Below are positions 17,724 to 27,595 of a DNA stretch of 64,000 nt, in pieces (the first letter of the stretch is position 1; each line of letters opens with the position of its first letter). Origin of the DNA: an uncultured Alphaproteobacteria bacterium (GTDB lineage: Bacteria > Pseudomonadota > Alphaproteobacteria > Rhodobacterales > Rhodobacteraceae); assembly GCA_902537415.1 (NCBI GenBank), contig CACBBC010000001.1:62001-126000 (forward strand). Direction: 5' to 3'. A program made the translations under genes and the position numbers. Under the pieces are notes generated by a model. It was not told the DNA's origin, made no database searches, and saw only the letters and a program-made list of their open reading frames with translations.

Positions 17724-18710
17724 CTAATTCAGCGCTGCGTTTGTAATTTCGTTAGTCCAAGCGCCTGATGGCTTCTTTGTTATTACAGGGTCAGAATCAC
17801 CGGACATTAGCACTTTTACTGTTCTTTCGTAATCTGCAGGATCAAGTGACCCATTAGATCCAGCTGTAAGTTTTGCAATTTCGCCCATCATTCTAACTTG
17901 ATGCTTCTCGGTTTGTACACCCGCATCATCGTTATCTAGAATAATCATCGCGGCTTCTTTCGGATTTGCTTCTGCATACTTCCAACCTTTCATAGATGCT
18001 CGAACAAATCTTACCATTTTATCTTTGAACGCAGCGTCGCTTAGGTTTTTCTCGTGTACATATAACCCATCTTCAAGAGTTGCGGCTCCTTCCGACTGGT
18101 ATTTGAAAACTGTTAGCTGTTCAGGAGAGTAGCCAGCGTCTCTAACAACCCAATACTCATTATAGGACATAGTAGATACACATGCAGCTTGACCCTCTGT
18201 TAAAGGCTCAACACCCCAACCTTGTCTTAATACAGTCACTCCATTGGCACTACCGTCGGTCTTCAAGCCTAGTCGGCTCATCCAACTCAGGAATGGATAT
18301 TCGTTTCCATAGAACCAAACTCCCAACGTTTTTCCCTTAAGATCAGCGGTAGAATTAACGCCCATATCTTTTCTGCAAGTAAGCATCATACCAGAGCTTT
18401 TAAATGGTTGTGCTATGTTTACCAGTGGAAGACCTTTTTCTCTAGCTGCTAGAGCAGAAGGCATCCAGTCAACCATAACATCGGCCCCACCACCAGCCAA
18501 AACTTGTGCTGGAGCAATATCTGGCCCGCCTGGTTTAATTGTAACATCTAGGCCTTCAGCGTCGTAAAAGCCTTTATCTTTTGCTACATAATATCCAGCA
18601 AATTGAGCTTGAGTAACCCATTTTAACTGAATTGTGACCTTGTCAGCAGAAAAAACGGCTGATGCACTTAATATAAAAGCACAGGTCAATACAGATAGAA
18701 TCTTCTTCAT
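17724..18710 (-). CDS. NMT1/THI5-like ABC transporter substrate-binding protein
   Basis: A 328-residue periplasmic binding protein with a clear Sec signal peptide (cleavage near ASAVFSA, residue 21). The mature start KVTIQLKWVTQAQFAGYYVAKDKGFY is typical of NMT1/THI5-like proteins. These bind pyrimidines, hydroxymethylpyrimidine, sulfonates or related ligands. No TPP riboswitch elements are visible upstream, which argues against thiamine-precursor uptake. With the dihydropyrimidinase and amidohydrolase genes in the same run, a pyrimidine, hydantoin or dihydropyrimidine ligand is likely. Confidence 0.9.
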   Translation of the reverse strand: MKKILSVLTCAFILSASAVFSADKVTIQLKWVTQAQFAGYYVAKDKGFYDAEGLDVTIKPGGPDIAPAQVLAGGGADVMVDWMPSALAAREKGLPLVNIAQPFKSSGMMLTCRKDMGVNSTADLKGKTLGVWFYGNEYPFLSWMSRLGLKTDGSANGVTVLRQGWGVEPLTEGQAACVSTMSYNEYWVVRDAGYSPEQLTVFKYQSEGAATLEDGLYVHEKNLSDAAFKDKMVRFVRASMKGWKYAEANPKEAAMIILDNDDAGVQTEKHQVRMMGEIAKLTAGSNGSLDPADYERTVKVLMSGDSDPVITKKPSGAWTNEITNAALN

Positions 18711-18770
18711 TTTTTTCCCTCTTAGTAATCGTTTCTATAATTGTTAATCAAATTCAGTTGATACGCAATG

Positions 18771-19613
18771 TTATTTTTGTTGACTAGGATGCCAAAAAGT
18801 TGTGCGTTTTTCAATTAACGCAATTAAGCCATAAAAAAGGCAGCCAGCAATTGCTGCAACAAAGATTTCTGCCCATACCATGTCCAATGCAAATCGACCA
18901 ACTTCCGAGGATATTCGAAATCCCATTCCCTTAATAGGAGATCCAAAAAACTCAGCAACAATTGCCCCGATTAGTGCAAGGGTTGAGCATATTTTTAAGC
19001 CATTAAAAATAAAGGGCAATGCAGATGGCAAACGAAGTTTAATTAGTGTTTGAGTATAGGACGCGCTGTATGTTCTCATAAGGTCTTGTCGGCTAGGATC
19101 TACAAGCTCTAATCCTTGCACGCTATTTACAAGCATTGGAAAATAAACCATAACTACAACGATAGCGCACTTTGATTGCCAATCGAACCCGAACCACATT
19201 ACAAAAATTGGGGCCATTCCCACAATTGGTAGCGCCGAGATAAAATTACCTAAAGGTAATAGACCTCGTTTAAGAAAATTAAACTTATCAATCGCAATAG
19301 CTGTAAGAAAAGCTGCGCCACAACCCAATATGTAACCAGACAGAGCACCTTTTACCAAGGTCTGTACAAAATCAATCCACAGAATGTCTAAAGAACGAGA
19401 AAACTTTAGAGCTATTGCCGATGGAGCAGGTAACAAAATAGGATTTATTTGTAATCCGATGACAGCTAACTCCCACATTAAGAGAATAACAATCCCGAAT
19501 AGAGATGGGACTATAAATCTAGGCAAATTAGCGTCCTTGTGGTTGGATATTTTTATATTAATCCACCATCCCCCAAGCCAAATAATGAAAAAAAGAATTA
19601 GAAAAGTATTCAT
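18771..19613 (-). CDS. ABC transporter permease (NMT1/taurine-type), second
   Basis: A 280-residue inner-membrane permease of the BPD_transp_1 type with about six hydrophobic segments. The EAA-like cytoplasmic loop reads RTYSASYTQTLIKLRLPSALPFIFNGLK. Its ATG overlaps the end of the first permease gene by four bases. It partners the ATPase at 20493 and the binding protein at 17724. Confidence 0.92.
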   Translation of the reverse strand: MNTFLILFFIIWLGGWWINIKISNHKDANLPRFIVPSLFGIVILLMWELAVIGLQINPILLPAPSAIALKFSRSLDILWIDFVQTLVKGALSGYILGCGAAFLTAIAIDKFNFLKRGLLPLGNFISALPIVGMAPIFVMWFGFDWQSKCAIVVVMVYFPMLVNSVQGLELVDPSRQDLMRTYSASYTQTLIKLRLPSALPFIFNGLKICSTLALIGAIVAEFFGSPIKGMGFRISSEVGRFALDMVWAEIFVAAIAGCLFYGLIALIEKRTTFWHPSQQK

Positions 19614-20503
19614 CTAATTATAGCCATTCTTTTAAGCGTGATTTTTTGTAAGAAATCTATTGTAAAAACTAAAAGTGCGGCAAGAAAAGCGGCAGCAAAC
19701 AAAGCGCTCCAAATCATAATTGTCTGACCGTAATAAGTGCCTGCTAGCATTCTCGCTCCCAAACCGGCAATGGCACCCGAAGGAAGTTCTCCAACTATGG
19801 CCCCAACCAGCGAAGCAGCAACCCCGACCTTTAATGAAGCAAAAAGAAAGGGTAGGGAAGAAGGAAACCTCAAATACCATAGGATTTCCCTTGAGGATGC
19901 AGACCATGTTTTCATTTGATCTAGCTGAATCTGGTCAGGTGATCTCAAACCTTTCACCATTCCTACAACAACTGGAAAAAAAGAGAGATACATAGAAATA
20001 ATTGCTTTTGGTAACAAACCTGTTACCCCAACCGAATTCATCACAACTATTATCATTGGTGCTATAGCAAGAATGGGTATAGTTTGACTTGCAATTACCC
20101 ATGGCATAACACTAAGGTCCATTGCCTTATTATGTACTATGCCTAAAGCTAGTAAAATTCCAAGGAGTGTTCCCAAGAAAAATCCAGCTAAGGTTGCCTG
20201 CAAAGTAATCCATCCATGGTAAACAAGAGAGCGCTTTGAACTGATTTTTTTAAAAAAAGTTGTATTTACCATTTCATTAATTATCTGATGTGGGGTAGGG
20301 AGCTTTGGTTTTTTTAAACTCCAGCACTTTAGTATATGCTCACTGGCTGTAAGGTTTTTAAATTGTCTTGAAACCTTATCAGAGTTCATTGGAACCGCGA
20401 CAAGATACCAAAATAATCCGATTAGGATTACAATTGTAGAAACGGGAATAAATTTATTTGCAAGATAAGATGTTTTCATTTCTATCAATCTTTCAAAAAA
20501 CAT
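19610..20503 (-). CDS. ABC transporter permease (NMT1/taurine-type), first
   Basis: A 297-residue permease of the same family as the next gene. The EAA loop reads [28 protein letters not shown]. The N-terminal region holds one extra hydrophobic segment and a long hydrophilic stretch before the core domain. The start overlaps the ATPase stop by 11 bases; an alternative ATG lies eight codons further in. The presence of two different permeases implies a heterodimer, whereas many NMT1-type systems have only one. Confidence 0.92.
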   Translation of the reverse strand: MFFERLIEMKTSYLANKFIPVSTIVILIGLFWYLVAVPMNSDKVSRQFKNLTASEHILKCWSLKKPKLPTPHQIINEMVNTTFFKKISSKRSLVYHGWITLQATLAGFFLGTLLGILLALGIVHNKAMDLSVMPWVIASQTIPILAIAPMIIVVMNSVGVTGLLPKAIISMYLSFFPVVVGMVKGLRSPDQIQLDQMKTWSASSREILWYLRFPSSLPFLFASLKVGVAASLVGAIVGELPSGAIAGLGARMLAGTYYGQTIMIWSALFAAAFLAALLVFTIDFLQKITLKRMAIIR

Positions 20504-21266
20504 CTTCGCTTTGACCAGCCTTTAAGCCTTCTCTTACTCTTTGTGCAATTTTTATAAACTCCCTACTATCTCTTATATTTAAATCACGTTTTTTTGGTAG
20601 CGTACTTTCTATTATGTCAGTAATTCTTCCTGGTCTCGGAGACATAACAACAATTTTTGTTGATAAGAAAACTGCTTCTGGAATTGAATGCGTCACAAAA
20701 CATATAGTTTTTCTTGTTCTAGCCCATAAATTTAAAAGTTCTCCGTTCAATCTATCTCTAACAATTTCGTCTAGAGCTCCGAAAGGTTCATCCATTAATA
20801 GGATGTTGGCGTCAAATGCCAAAGCTCTCGCAATCGACGCCCTTTGTTGCATTCCTCCAGACAACTGCCAAGGGAATTTTTTTTCAAACCCGTTTAATTC
20901 TACTAAGTCTATTACTTTTCGTGTTCGGTCTTCTTTCTCACTGGTGGAGTATCCCATGATTTCCAAGGGTAGTTTAATGTTTCCACTCACCGTTCTCCAC
21001 GGATATAAACCTGCTGCCTGAAAAACATACCCATATTGTCTAGCTTTTCTGGCTTCATCAGGTGTCATATTATTTACAGTCACCCTGCCTTCCGTAGGGG
21101 TCTCAAGTGCTGCAATTACTCTCAGAAGAGTTGTTTTACCACATCCAGATGGTCCAATAAAGGATACAAAATCTCCTTCATTAACTTCCATAGATACATT
21201 CTTCAAAGCATTTACAGGACCGTCATTTGTTTCAAAAGTTAGGTTAACATCAGATACGCTTATCAT
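20493..21266 (-). CDS. ABC transporter ATP-binding protein (NMT1/taurine-type)
   Basis: A 257-residue ATPase with Walker [10 protein letters not shown] near residue 38, Q-loop [11 protein letters not shown], signature [15 protein letters not shown], Walker [13 protein letters not shown] and H-loop CFVTHS. It belongs to the SsuB/TauB/ThiZ-like group. It lies 21 bases downstream of the dihydropyrimidinase gene on the same strand and overlaps the first permease gene. Confidence 0.94.
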   Translation of the reverse strand: MISVSDVNLTFETNDGPVNALKNVSMEVNEGDFVSFIGPSGCGKTTLLRVIAALETPTEGRVTVNNMTPDEARKARQYGYVFQAAGLYPWRTVSGNIKLPLEIMGYSTSEKEDRTRKVIDLVELNGFEKKFPWQLSGGMQQRASIARALAFDANILLMDEPFGALDEIVRDRLNGELLNLWARTRKTICFVTHSIPEAVFLSTKIVVMSPRPGRITDIIESTLPKKRDLNIRDSREFIKIAQRVREGLKAGQSEDVF

Positions 21267-21287
21267 AAGTTTTCCTTCGTGTAGATT

Positions 21288-22748
21288 TTATACTCCTGCT
21301 GGTATATTTAAAGGATCACGTTCTATTTTTCTTGGTGTGTTTAGAGCCTTCCACTTTGATACTGCACTATGCAATGCTGGGAAAGCAGGTCTTGGGACAA
21401 ATCTACCCCTTCCTGGTTGTGGACTAGAGTTCTTGCCCCATGCCCATATTACATCTCCTCTAGATAATGTGTATCTTGGTTGTGCTGTGACTTTGAAACC
21501 TTCGAAAACATTGTAGTCTAAAATTGATTTGTGGGTACTTGTCGAAATTGTTTTAGAAATCTTTGGGTCCCAAACAACAATATCTGCATCTGCGCCTTCT
21601 AAAATTGCTCCTTTTTTTGGATAAATGTTTAGTATCTTAGCAATATTACTTGAAGTAATTGCGACAAACTCCTGTCGAGTTAAACGCCCCGTTTCTACGC
21701 CTTCTGTCCAAAGAACGGATAACCTTTCCTCAAGCCCGTTGCTACCATTCGGAATCTTAGTGAAGTCATTTACTCCCATTCTTTTTTGTTCCGTCGAAAA
21801 CGCGGCATGGTCTGTAGCGACAACTTGTAGAGATCCTGACTGAAGACCAGCCCATAACCCTTCCTGATGCGATTTGTCTCTAAAGGGAGGCGACATGACC
21901 CGTCTTGCGGCATGCTCCCAATCTTTATTAAAGTATTCGCTTTCATCTAGCGTTAGAAATTGAATAAGGGGTTCACCAAAAACTCTCATACCTTTTTGCC
22001 TAGCTCTTCTAATAGCCTCATGAGCCTGCTCACAAGATACATGAACAACATATAGCGGTACTCCTGCGGCATCGGCTATCATTATCGCTCTATTAGCTGC
22101 CTCACCCTCTACCTCCGGAGGTCTTGAGTAAGCGTGCCCCTCAGGACCAGTCACTCCTTCTTGAAGGTATTTTTGTTGAAGCTCCGCAACAATATCACCA
22201 TTTTCGGCGTGAACCATAGGCAGAGCGCCGATAGCTGCACATCTTTTAAAGGATGCAAACATTTCATCATCTTCAATCATTAGGGCTCCTTTGTAAGCCA
22301 TAAAATGTTTGAATGAATTTACTCCCATCTCAACTACCTTTGGCATATCATCAAAAATCTGTTCAGACCAACCTGTGACTGCCATATGATAACCGATGTC
22401 AGAACAAATTTGAGGCTCTGACTTTCTATGCCACTCCTTAACTGCATTTACCAAACTGCCATCCTCACCTGGAAGACAGAAGTCTACTAACATTGTTGTT
22501 CCACCGACTGCGGCTGCCCAGGTGCCTGTTTCAAAAGTCTCGGCAGCGGTGGTCCCCATGAATGGCATCTCAAGGTGCGTATGCGGGTCTATTCCGCCGG
22601 GGATCACATAAGCGCCTTCGGCGTCAATGGCCTCATCCCCCTTTAGATTTTCCCCAATCTGCTTAATTGTTTCATTTTCTATTAATACATCAGCTTTCCA
22701 CTCTCGATCAGCTGTTACAATGGTTCCACCCTTTATTACTTTAGTCAT
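21288..22748 (-). CDS. Dihydropyrimidinase / D-hydantoinase
   Basis: A 486-residue amidohydrolase that opens dihydrouracil, dihydrothymine or hydantoin rings to N-carbamoyl amino acids. Metal-site landmarks are GGIDPHTHLEMP (HxH), the carbamylated Lys in HFMAYKGALMI, MVHAENGD, YVVHVS and VVATDHAAFS with the catalytic Asp. Substrate-site PNGSNGLEERLSVL is typical of dihydropyrimidinases. GGGAGG lies just before the ATG. The next gene upstream encodes the amidohydrolase that would act on its product, giving the second and third steps of reductive pyrimidine catabolism. Confidence 0.94.
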   Translation of the reverse strand: MTKVIKGGTIVTADREWKADVLIENETIKQIGENLKGDEAIDAEGAYVIPGGIDPHTHLEMPFMGTTAAETFETGTWAAAVGGTTMLVDFCLPGEDGSLVNAVKEWHRKSEPQICSDIGYHMAVTGWSEQIFDDMPKVVEMGVNSFKHFMAYKGALMIEDDEMFASFKRCAAIGALPMVHAENGDIVAELQQKYLQEGVTGPEGHAYSRPPEVEGEAANRAIMIADAAGVPLYVVHVSCEQAHEAIRRARQKGMRVFGEPLIQFLTLDESEYFNKDWEHAARRVMSPPFRDKSHQEGLWAGLQSGSLQVVATDHAAFSTEQKRMGVNDFTKIPNGSNGLEERLSVLWTEGVETGRLTRQEFVAITSSNIAKILNIYPKKGAILEGADADIVVWDPKISKTISTSTHKSILDYNVFEGFKVTAQPRYTLSRGDVIWAWGKNSSPQPGRGRFVPRPAFPALHSAVSKWKALNTPRKIERDPLNIPAGV

Positions 22749-22761
22749 TTTACCCTCCCAA

Positions 22762-24009
22762 TTAAACTATTTCAGCAGCTTCTAGTACTGCATGCAATAA
22801 AACATCGGCACCTGCTGAAGCCCACTTTTCAGATATCTCTTCTGCTTCATTGTGACTCAAACCATCAACGCAAGGGCACATAATCATCGCCGTTGGCGCT
22901 ACTTTATTTATCCAACACGCGTCATGCCCCGCTCCCGATATAATATTTTTATGTGAATACCCTAATCTTTCAGCGGCTCTTCTAACTTTGTCTACACATC
23001 CTTCATCAAAGGTCACAGGGTCAAAATGCCCAACCTTTTCAAATTCCACAGTCAATCCCAAATCAGAAGCAATTTTTTTTGCTCCCTCATACAAGCGTTT
23101 TTCCATATCATCTTGGACATCAAATGATGGAGATCTAAAATCTATAGTAAACACAACTTTCCCAGGTATTATGTTTCTACTATTAGGAAACACATCGCAC
23201 TGCCCTATCCCACCAACTGCTGATGGCTGGTGACTCATAGCGATCTCTTGAACTAGCTCTGTAATTTTAGCCATACCTAGACCGGCATTTTTACGCATCG
23301 GCATGGGTGTTGATCCCGTATGGCTTTCCCGACCATTAAGAGTTACTTGTATCCAATTAAGCCCTTGTCCATGGGTCACAACGCCAATATCTTTATTTTC
23401 AGCCTCTAATATTGGTCCTTGCTCAATGTGGAGTTCAAAAAAAGCATGCATTTTTCGTGACCCTACTTCTTCGTCACCAATCCATCCGATGCGCTTGATT
23501 TCTTCTCCAAACGTTTTTCCTGCTGCATCCCTTCTATCATAAGCCCATTGGAGTTCATGTACTCCTGCAAAAACTCCCGATGCCATCATTGGAGGAGCAA
23601 AGCGAGTCCCTTCTTCATTTGTAAAATTTACGACTACAATTGGGTGCTTTGTTTTTATATCAAGCTCATTGAGAGTTCTTATTATTTCCAATCCACCCAG
23701 AACTCCTAAAACTCCATCATACTTACCGCCAGTTGGCTGCGTATCAAGATGGCTTCCAACGTAAACAGGTAAAGCATTTGGGTCTGTTCCTTCACGTCTA
23801 GCAAACATTGTTCCCATTTTGTCAACACCCATTTCCAAATTTTCTTTATCACACCACTTTTGGAACAATTCTCGTCCTTCGGCGTCTTCGTCTGTGAGTG
23901 TTTGTCTGTTGTTTCCACCTGCGATACCGGGACCTATTTTTGCCATCTCCATTAGGGAGTCCCAAAGACGAGATGAGTTAATTTTTAAATTAGCTGCTGG
24001 TGTTGACAT
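22762..24009 (-). CDS. M20-family N-carbamoyl amino acid amidohydrolase (beta-ureidopropionase type)
   Basis: A 415-residue zinc hydrolase of the hydantoinase/carbamoylase group. Motifs are GSHLDTQPTGGKYDGVLGVL, NFTNEEGTRFAPPM, FELHIEQGPILE and SGAGHDA, carrying the dimetal ligands and the catalytic Glu. The likely reaction is N-carbamoyl-beta-alanine to beta-alanine, CO2 and ammonia. Allantoate and L-carbamoyl amino acids are alternative substrates of the family. GAGGATCG precedes the ATG. It lies 13 bases before the dihydropyrimidinase gene. Confidence 0.92.
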   Translation of the reverse strand: MSTPAANLKINSSRLWDSLMEMAKIGPGIAGGNNRQTLTDEDAEGRELFQKWCDKENLEMGVDKMGTMFARREGTDPNALPVYVGSHLDTQPTGGKYDGVLGVLGGLEIIRTLNELDIKTKHPIVVVNFTNEEGTRFAPPMMASGVFAGVHELQWAYDRRDAAGKTFGEEIKRIGWIGDEEVGSRKMHAFFELHIEQGPILEAENKDIGVVTHGQGLNWIQVTLNGRESHTGSTPMPMRKNAGLGMAKITELVQEIAMSHQPSAVGGIGQCDVFPNSRNIIPGKVVFTIDFRSPSFDVQDDMEKRLYEGAKKIASDLGLTVEFEKVGHFDPVTFDEGCVDKVRRAAERLGYSHKNIISGAGHDACWINKVAPTAMIMCPCVDGLSHNEAEEISEKWASAGADVLLHAVLEAAEIV

Positions 24010-24028
24010 TCGATCCTCTTAACAAATT

Positions 24029-24940
24029 TTATATCCTCGCTTTTGTATTATCACTAATTAGCACTAATAATGCAAAGGCAATTATAAAGCCTCCAAAAAT
24101 TATGTTTGTATTTGGAAAGCTAGAGTTAATAATTATCTCGCCTAATGCAACCCAAAAAGGAACAGCATAGGTGTAGGCCATTACTTTTGAAGCGCTTATT
24201 CTTTTCGCTGCAAACTGGATTAAGAAAAAAGTAAATGCTGTCGCAATTGTAGCCAAGTAAATTATAGTTGTCCAAATCAATGGAGATAGGTTAGTCCAAT
24301 TTGTTTCTACCACATCATTGGTAAAAATTAAAATAAGTAGTAGGAATCCAGCACTCAAAGTTCCTAAGGTTTGCGATGCTGCATTCTCCCCTTTGTTGAG
24401 AACTGGGATTAAAATAGCGTATAAAGCATGGCCAACACACCCCCAAAAAAAGAGTAGTTCACCATAGCCTATTCTAAATGTTAAAAGGTTTTCTAGATTG
24501 CCTTCAAAAATTACCCAAATTGCTCCCATTGCGCCAAGAGAAATCGCCAGGAACGCCTTGACTGTCACTTTTTTCTTTAAAAAATATTCAAAAAAAAGTG
24601 CAATAAAAGGGGTAAGCGTGAAAACTACAGCCAGTGATAGAGAAGAAGCTGTTTTTAGTGCTTCGAACATTAAAACAAAATAGATAACTATGCTTGATCC
24701 TAGAATAAGAAATCGCCATGGTTTTTTGAAATCATCTTTCTTTAGGTTTTTTGAAACAAATAATAATGTTCCCATTACACTTGCCCCTATCAAAAACCTT
24801 GCTGCTGTTATAGCTCCTGGTTCTATATCATTTGCAACCATTGCTCCTAAAATATAAGACACTGATACACATAAGGAGAAAAGGAGCATTGCTCCGTGTC
24901 CCCAAACCTCTGATGTCTCTACTGATATTTTTTTTATCAA
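24029..24940 (-). CDS. DMT superfamily transporter (EamA domains)
   Basis: A 303-residue inner-membrane protein with about ten hydrophobic segments and two EamA repeats. The first has AVVFTLTPFIALFFEYFLKKK, and the second contains RISASKVMAYTYAVPFWVAL. It lies between the F420 genes and the pyrimidine genes on the same strand, 19 bases before the amidohydrolase. Export of an end product such as beta-alanine, or uptake of a base, is conceivable but unproven. Confidence 0.9.
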   Translation of the reverse strand: MIKKISVETSEVWGHGAMLLFSLCVSVSYILGAMVANDIEPGAITAARFLIGASVMGTLLFVSKNLKKDDFKKPWRFLILGSSIVIYFVLMFEALKTASSLSLAVVFTLTPFIALFFEYFLKKKVTVKAFLAISLGAMGAIWVIFEGNLENLLTFRIGYGELLFFWGCVGHALYAILIPVLNKGENAASQTLGTLSAGFLLLILIFTNDVVETNWTNLSPLIWTTIIYLATIATAFTFFLIQFAAKRISASKVMAYTYAVPFWVALGEIIINSSFPNTNIIFGGFIIAFALLVLISDNTKARI

Positions 24941-25038
24941 GAGCTAATTTTCCTAAAAGATATCCTGAGCTTTATTTGTTATGCAATTTTTTAAAGCTGA
25001 GAATGGAAGAAAGTCTTTTTTACAATATCTGAGTCATC

Positions 25039-26040
25039 TTATGAAAAAGCTGGTATAACATTTTCGCCGTATTCTGCGATAATTCTTTCCTCGTCTCCAC
25101 TATCCAGATAAATATTGAATTGGGTTACTCCGAGATCTTTCAACGTTTTTAGTTTTTTTACATGTTGATCAGCGGTTCCCAAAACACAAAACTCTTCAAC
25201 TATTTCATCTGTGATAAACTCTAAATAGGGATTGTCGCTCTGGCCATGCTTAGAGTAATCATAGCCGCGGCGATCTTTAATGTAGTCCGTAAGGCTGTTG
25301 GGAATGTCTTTATTATCTTCACCATACTTTTCAACTATATCAGCTACGTGATTTCCAACCATTGCTGGGAACCACTTTACTTTTTCAATACTTTCCGCTC
25401 TGTCTCCAAAGTAAGCAGGTGCGGCCACCATTACCTTGTAGTCTGACATATCACGTCCGTGTTCTTCTCCCGCCTTTACCGCTTGATCTCTGAGCCACTT
25501 GCAAACGGTTGGAGAAGCAATTTGAAGCACCAAACCATCTCCAACTTTTCCTGCAGACGTAAGAGCCTTTGGGCCGTATGCAGCTACCCAGACCGGTAAA
25601 TCATATCCTTCAGCCCATGGGAATTGAATTGGGTTTGGAACATCACCATACTGAACTTCATCCCCCTTCACCATTGCCTTTACTTTTAAAATAAATTCCT
25701 CCATTCGTGCTAGGTTAGAAGGCTTCTTTCCCATTACGCGAACAGCGCTATCGCCTCTTCCAACACCGATATCAAAACGTCCATTCGATTGTAAAGCAAG
25801 TGAGCCAAACATTGATGCCGCTAAAGACCAGTCTCTAGTGTTGGGGTTTGTTACACACGGTCCGAACCTCATTTTTTTTGTGTGTTCCATACACATAGCC
25901 ATTTGAGCAAAGCTTTCTCTCCAAAGTATGTGGCTATCATAGAACCAGCAATAGGTGAAGCCAGCGCTTTCTGCCAATCTTACCAGTGCTTTTGCGCGAT
26001 CTGGTTGAACAAACCCTTTGAAACAAATTGCAAATTCCAT
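25039..26040 (-). CDS. LLM-class oxidoreductase, probably F420-dependent
   Basis: A 333-residue TIM-barrel protein of the bacterial luciferase-like superfamily, close in style to methylenetetrahydromethanopterin reductase and, from memory, to the CPS_4043-like group. Visible elements are WFYDSHILW near residue 32, MRFGPCVTNPNTRDW, GRFDIGVGRGDSAVR and LPVWVAAYGPKAL. F420 rather than FMN is inferred because an F420 reductase and two F420 biosynthesis genes lie directly upstream. A strong AAGGAGG precedes the ATG. The RutA-type FMN pyrimidine oxygenases are in the same superfamily, so a role on pyrimidines has structural precedent. The true substrate is unknown. Confidence 0.88.
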   Translation of the reverse strand: MEFAICFKGFVQPDRAKALVRLAESAGFTYCWFYDSHILWRESFAQMAMCMEHTKKMRFGPCVTNPNTRDWSLAASMFGSLALQSNGRFDIGVGRGDSAVRVMGKKPSNLARMEEFILKVKAMVKGDEVQYGDVPNPIQFPWAEGYDLPVWVAAYGPKALTSAGKVGDGLVLQIASPTVCKWLRDQAVKAGEEHGRDMSDYKVMVAAPAYFGDRAESIEKVKWFPAMVGNHVADIVEKYGEDNKDIPNSLTDYIKDRRGYDYSKHGQSDNPYLEFITDEIVEEFCVLGTADQHVKKLKTLKDLGVTQFNIYLDSGDEERIIAEYGENVIPAFS

Positions 26041-26055
26041 TTCTTCCTCCTTATT

Positions 26056-26724
26056 TTATTCCTCTGGTGGCCAAATTTTTATTCCAGCATGTGAAAAGGG
26101 CACCGCTTTGGACATGTTTATTCTTATTAATATAGGCGTTAGAGCCTCTAAACATCTTGCTGAAGTTGCATCACCAGCATTGTAAGCTTGGACTTCTAAA
26201 TTTTTCAACAGTTCTATAGTTTCTAATCGAGCATCCAAATTATTTCCGCATACCAAGATATCACAATTAATTTTCTTCTCTAAGTGATTTAGTGTATTTG
26301 CAGAAACATTATGAAGAGTGCCAACTACTGGTATATCAGGCCCTAATATAGCTTGGGCTGCTTCTGTAGCTGAGCCTTCAGGGGGCATAGCTACTTTTCT
26401 AGGGTTTCCGTCTTCTAACGGAACTACTATGTCAACAAGTATCTTATCGGCTAGCATGCCTTTGATTTCAGAAAGCGTATTGTTGTGACCTGTCCAAGGT
26501 ACCGAAAATACCACAAACTTGTCTGTGAATGCTACTGCTTCGCTATTCGAGAGCCCAGTTATCGATCCCATGATGCTTGGATTTTGTGATGATAAACTAT
26601 CTGCAACTTCGATAGCTCGGGATTTATCGCGAGATCCCAAAGCGACTTCAAAACCTGCCTTAGCAAATCTAAGAGCAAGGCCTTTCCCTTGAGGTCCAGT
26701 TCCTCCAATAATTGATAACTTCAT
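26056..26724 (-). CDS. npdG: NADPH:F420 oxidoreductase
   Basis: A 222-residue Rossmann protein. The N-terminal NADP-binding motif is [20 protein letters not shown], followed by GSRDKSRA, whose Ser-Arg suits NADP phosphate. FSVPWTGHN and the [12 protein letters not shown]-like segment are typical of F420-dependent NADP reductases. The reaction is NADPH plus F420 to F420H2, or the reverse. It overlaps cofE by four bases and precedes the LLM oxidoreductase by 15 bases, so it probably supplies or recycles F420H2 for that enzyme. Confidence 0.9.
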   Translation of the reverse strand: MKLSIIGGTGPQGKGLALRFAKAGFEVALGSRDKSRAIEVADSLSSQNPSIMGSITGLSNSEAVAFTDKFVVFSVPWTGHNNTLSEIKGMLADKILVDIVVPLEDGNPRKVAMPPEGSATEAAQAILGPDIPVVGTLHNVSANTLNHLEKKINCDILVCGNNLDARLETIELLKNLEVQAYNAGDATSARCLEALTPILIRINMSKAVPFSHAGIKIWPPEE

Positions 26725-27500
26725 CTAAACATATCCTCATTTTGTTTACGCAGAATGTCATTTGCACAGCCATGCTTGCCACTCCAGCTAAGTCCTCTCA
26801 ATAAAATAGCAGGACATTTCCCTGCTTTGCTCATAAGAAGCCCTGAAGATGCAGCTATTTCATCACAAAAAGCTGGTTCTGTCACGTATAATTGATTTCC
26901 CCAAGCATCGCTAGTTCCCTGCTTTTTTTTTGTTGCGGGTAGTCCTGACACACCAATAGCGACATTGACCTGTCCAATTCTCCATGGTCTTCCAAAGGTA
27001 TCGCTCATAACTATCCCCAAGTTCTCCAAATTAAAGTAATTTTTAAGTTTTTTTCTTAAAACCTGAACACTAAGATCAGGATTTTTTGGGACGGTAATCA
27101 CTGTTTCCTGACATTCTATATTAGACTCATCAACTCCTGCATTAGCGCAGATAAATCCAAGTTTATGCTGGCAGATGAGAGTTCCTTCATTTTGTTCCTC
27201 TCTTTTAAAGGAGCGAATAATATTGTTACTTTCTTGCAATACGACTTCGATCTTTCTTGGGTCCTTGTTAAGGCTTTTCGCGAGTTCGATTGCTTTTCCC
27301 GAGGGAGAAATTTCTTTTAATTTTATTATGCATCCCTCAGCTTTTGAAAATATTTTGTGTGCTATACAAATAACGTCAAATTCTTTGAGACACATAGAAG
27401 ATTTGTTTAGAGCAGAAATTAGGATGCCACTAATGTCGTCACCTATTTCGATGTCAGGAATATTCGGAATAATATTTAAATTTAAAGTTGAATTTGACAT
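26721..27500 (-). CDS. cofE: Coenzyme F420-0:L-glutamate ligase
   Basis: A 259-residue CofE protein that adds glutamates to F420-0 using GTP. Visible parts are [18 protein letters not shown] at the N-terminus, [30 protein letters not shown] in the middle and [16 protein letters not shown] near the C-terminus. The length matches single-domain CofE rather than the two-domain actinobacterial FbiB. The 95 bases before it contain a small dyad (27540-27555) and no gene. No cofC or cofG/cofH (fbiC) is in the window. Confidence 0.93.
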   Translation of the reverse strand: MSNSTLNLNIIPNIPDIEIGDDISGILISALNKSSMCLKEFDVICIAHKIFSKAEGCIIKLKEISPSGKAIELAKSLNKDPRKIEVVLQESNNIIRSFKREEQNEGTLICQHKLGFICANAGVDESNIECQETVITVPKNPDLSVQVLRKKLKNYFNLENLGIVMSDTFGRPWRIGQVNVAIGVSGLPATKKKQGTSDAWGNQLYVTEPAFCDEIAASSGLLMSKAGKCPAILLRGLSWSGKHGCANDILRKQNEDMFR

Positions 27501-27595
27501 TTTCTCTAATAGCTACTCTAAATTGCAATTATGCAAGTTACAGATCCAAATCTGTTATTAACCTTTTCTAAAAAGTTCTAAAGTTTTTTTGAAAA

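Noticed and set aside
17724-21266. Thiamine-precursor (ThiXYZ) transporter
   Set aside because: The binding protein is of the NMT1 type, but no thiamine genes or TPP-riboswitch elements are near; the genes are embedded with pyrimidine-ring hydrolases.
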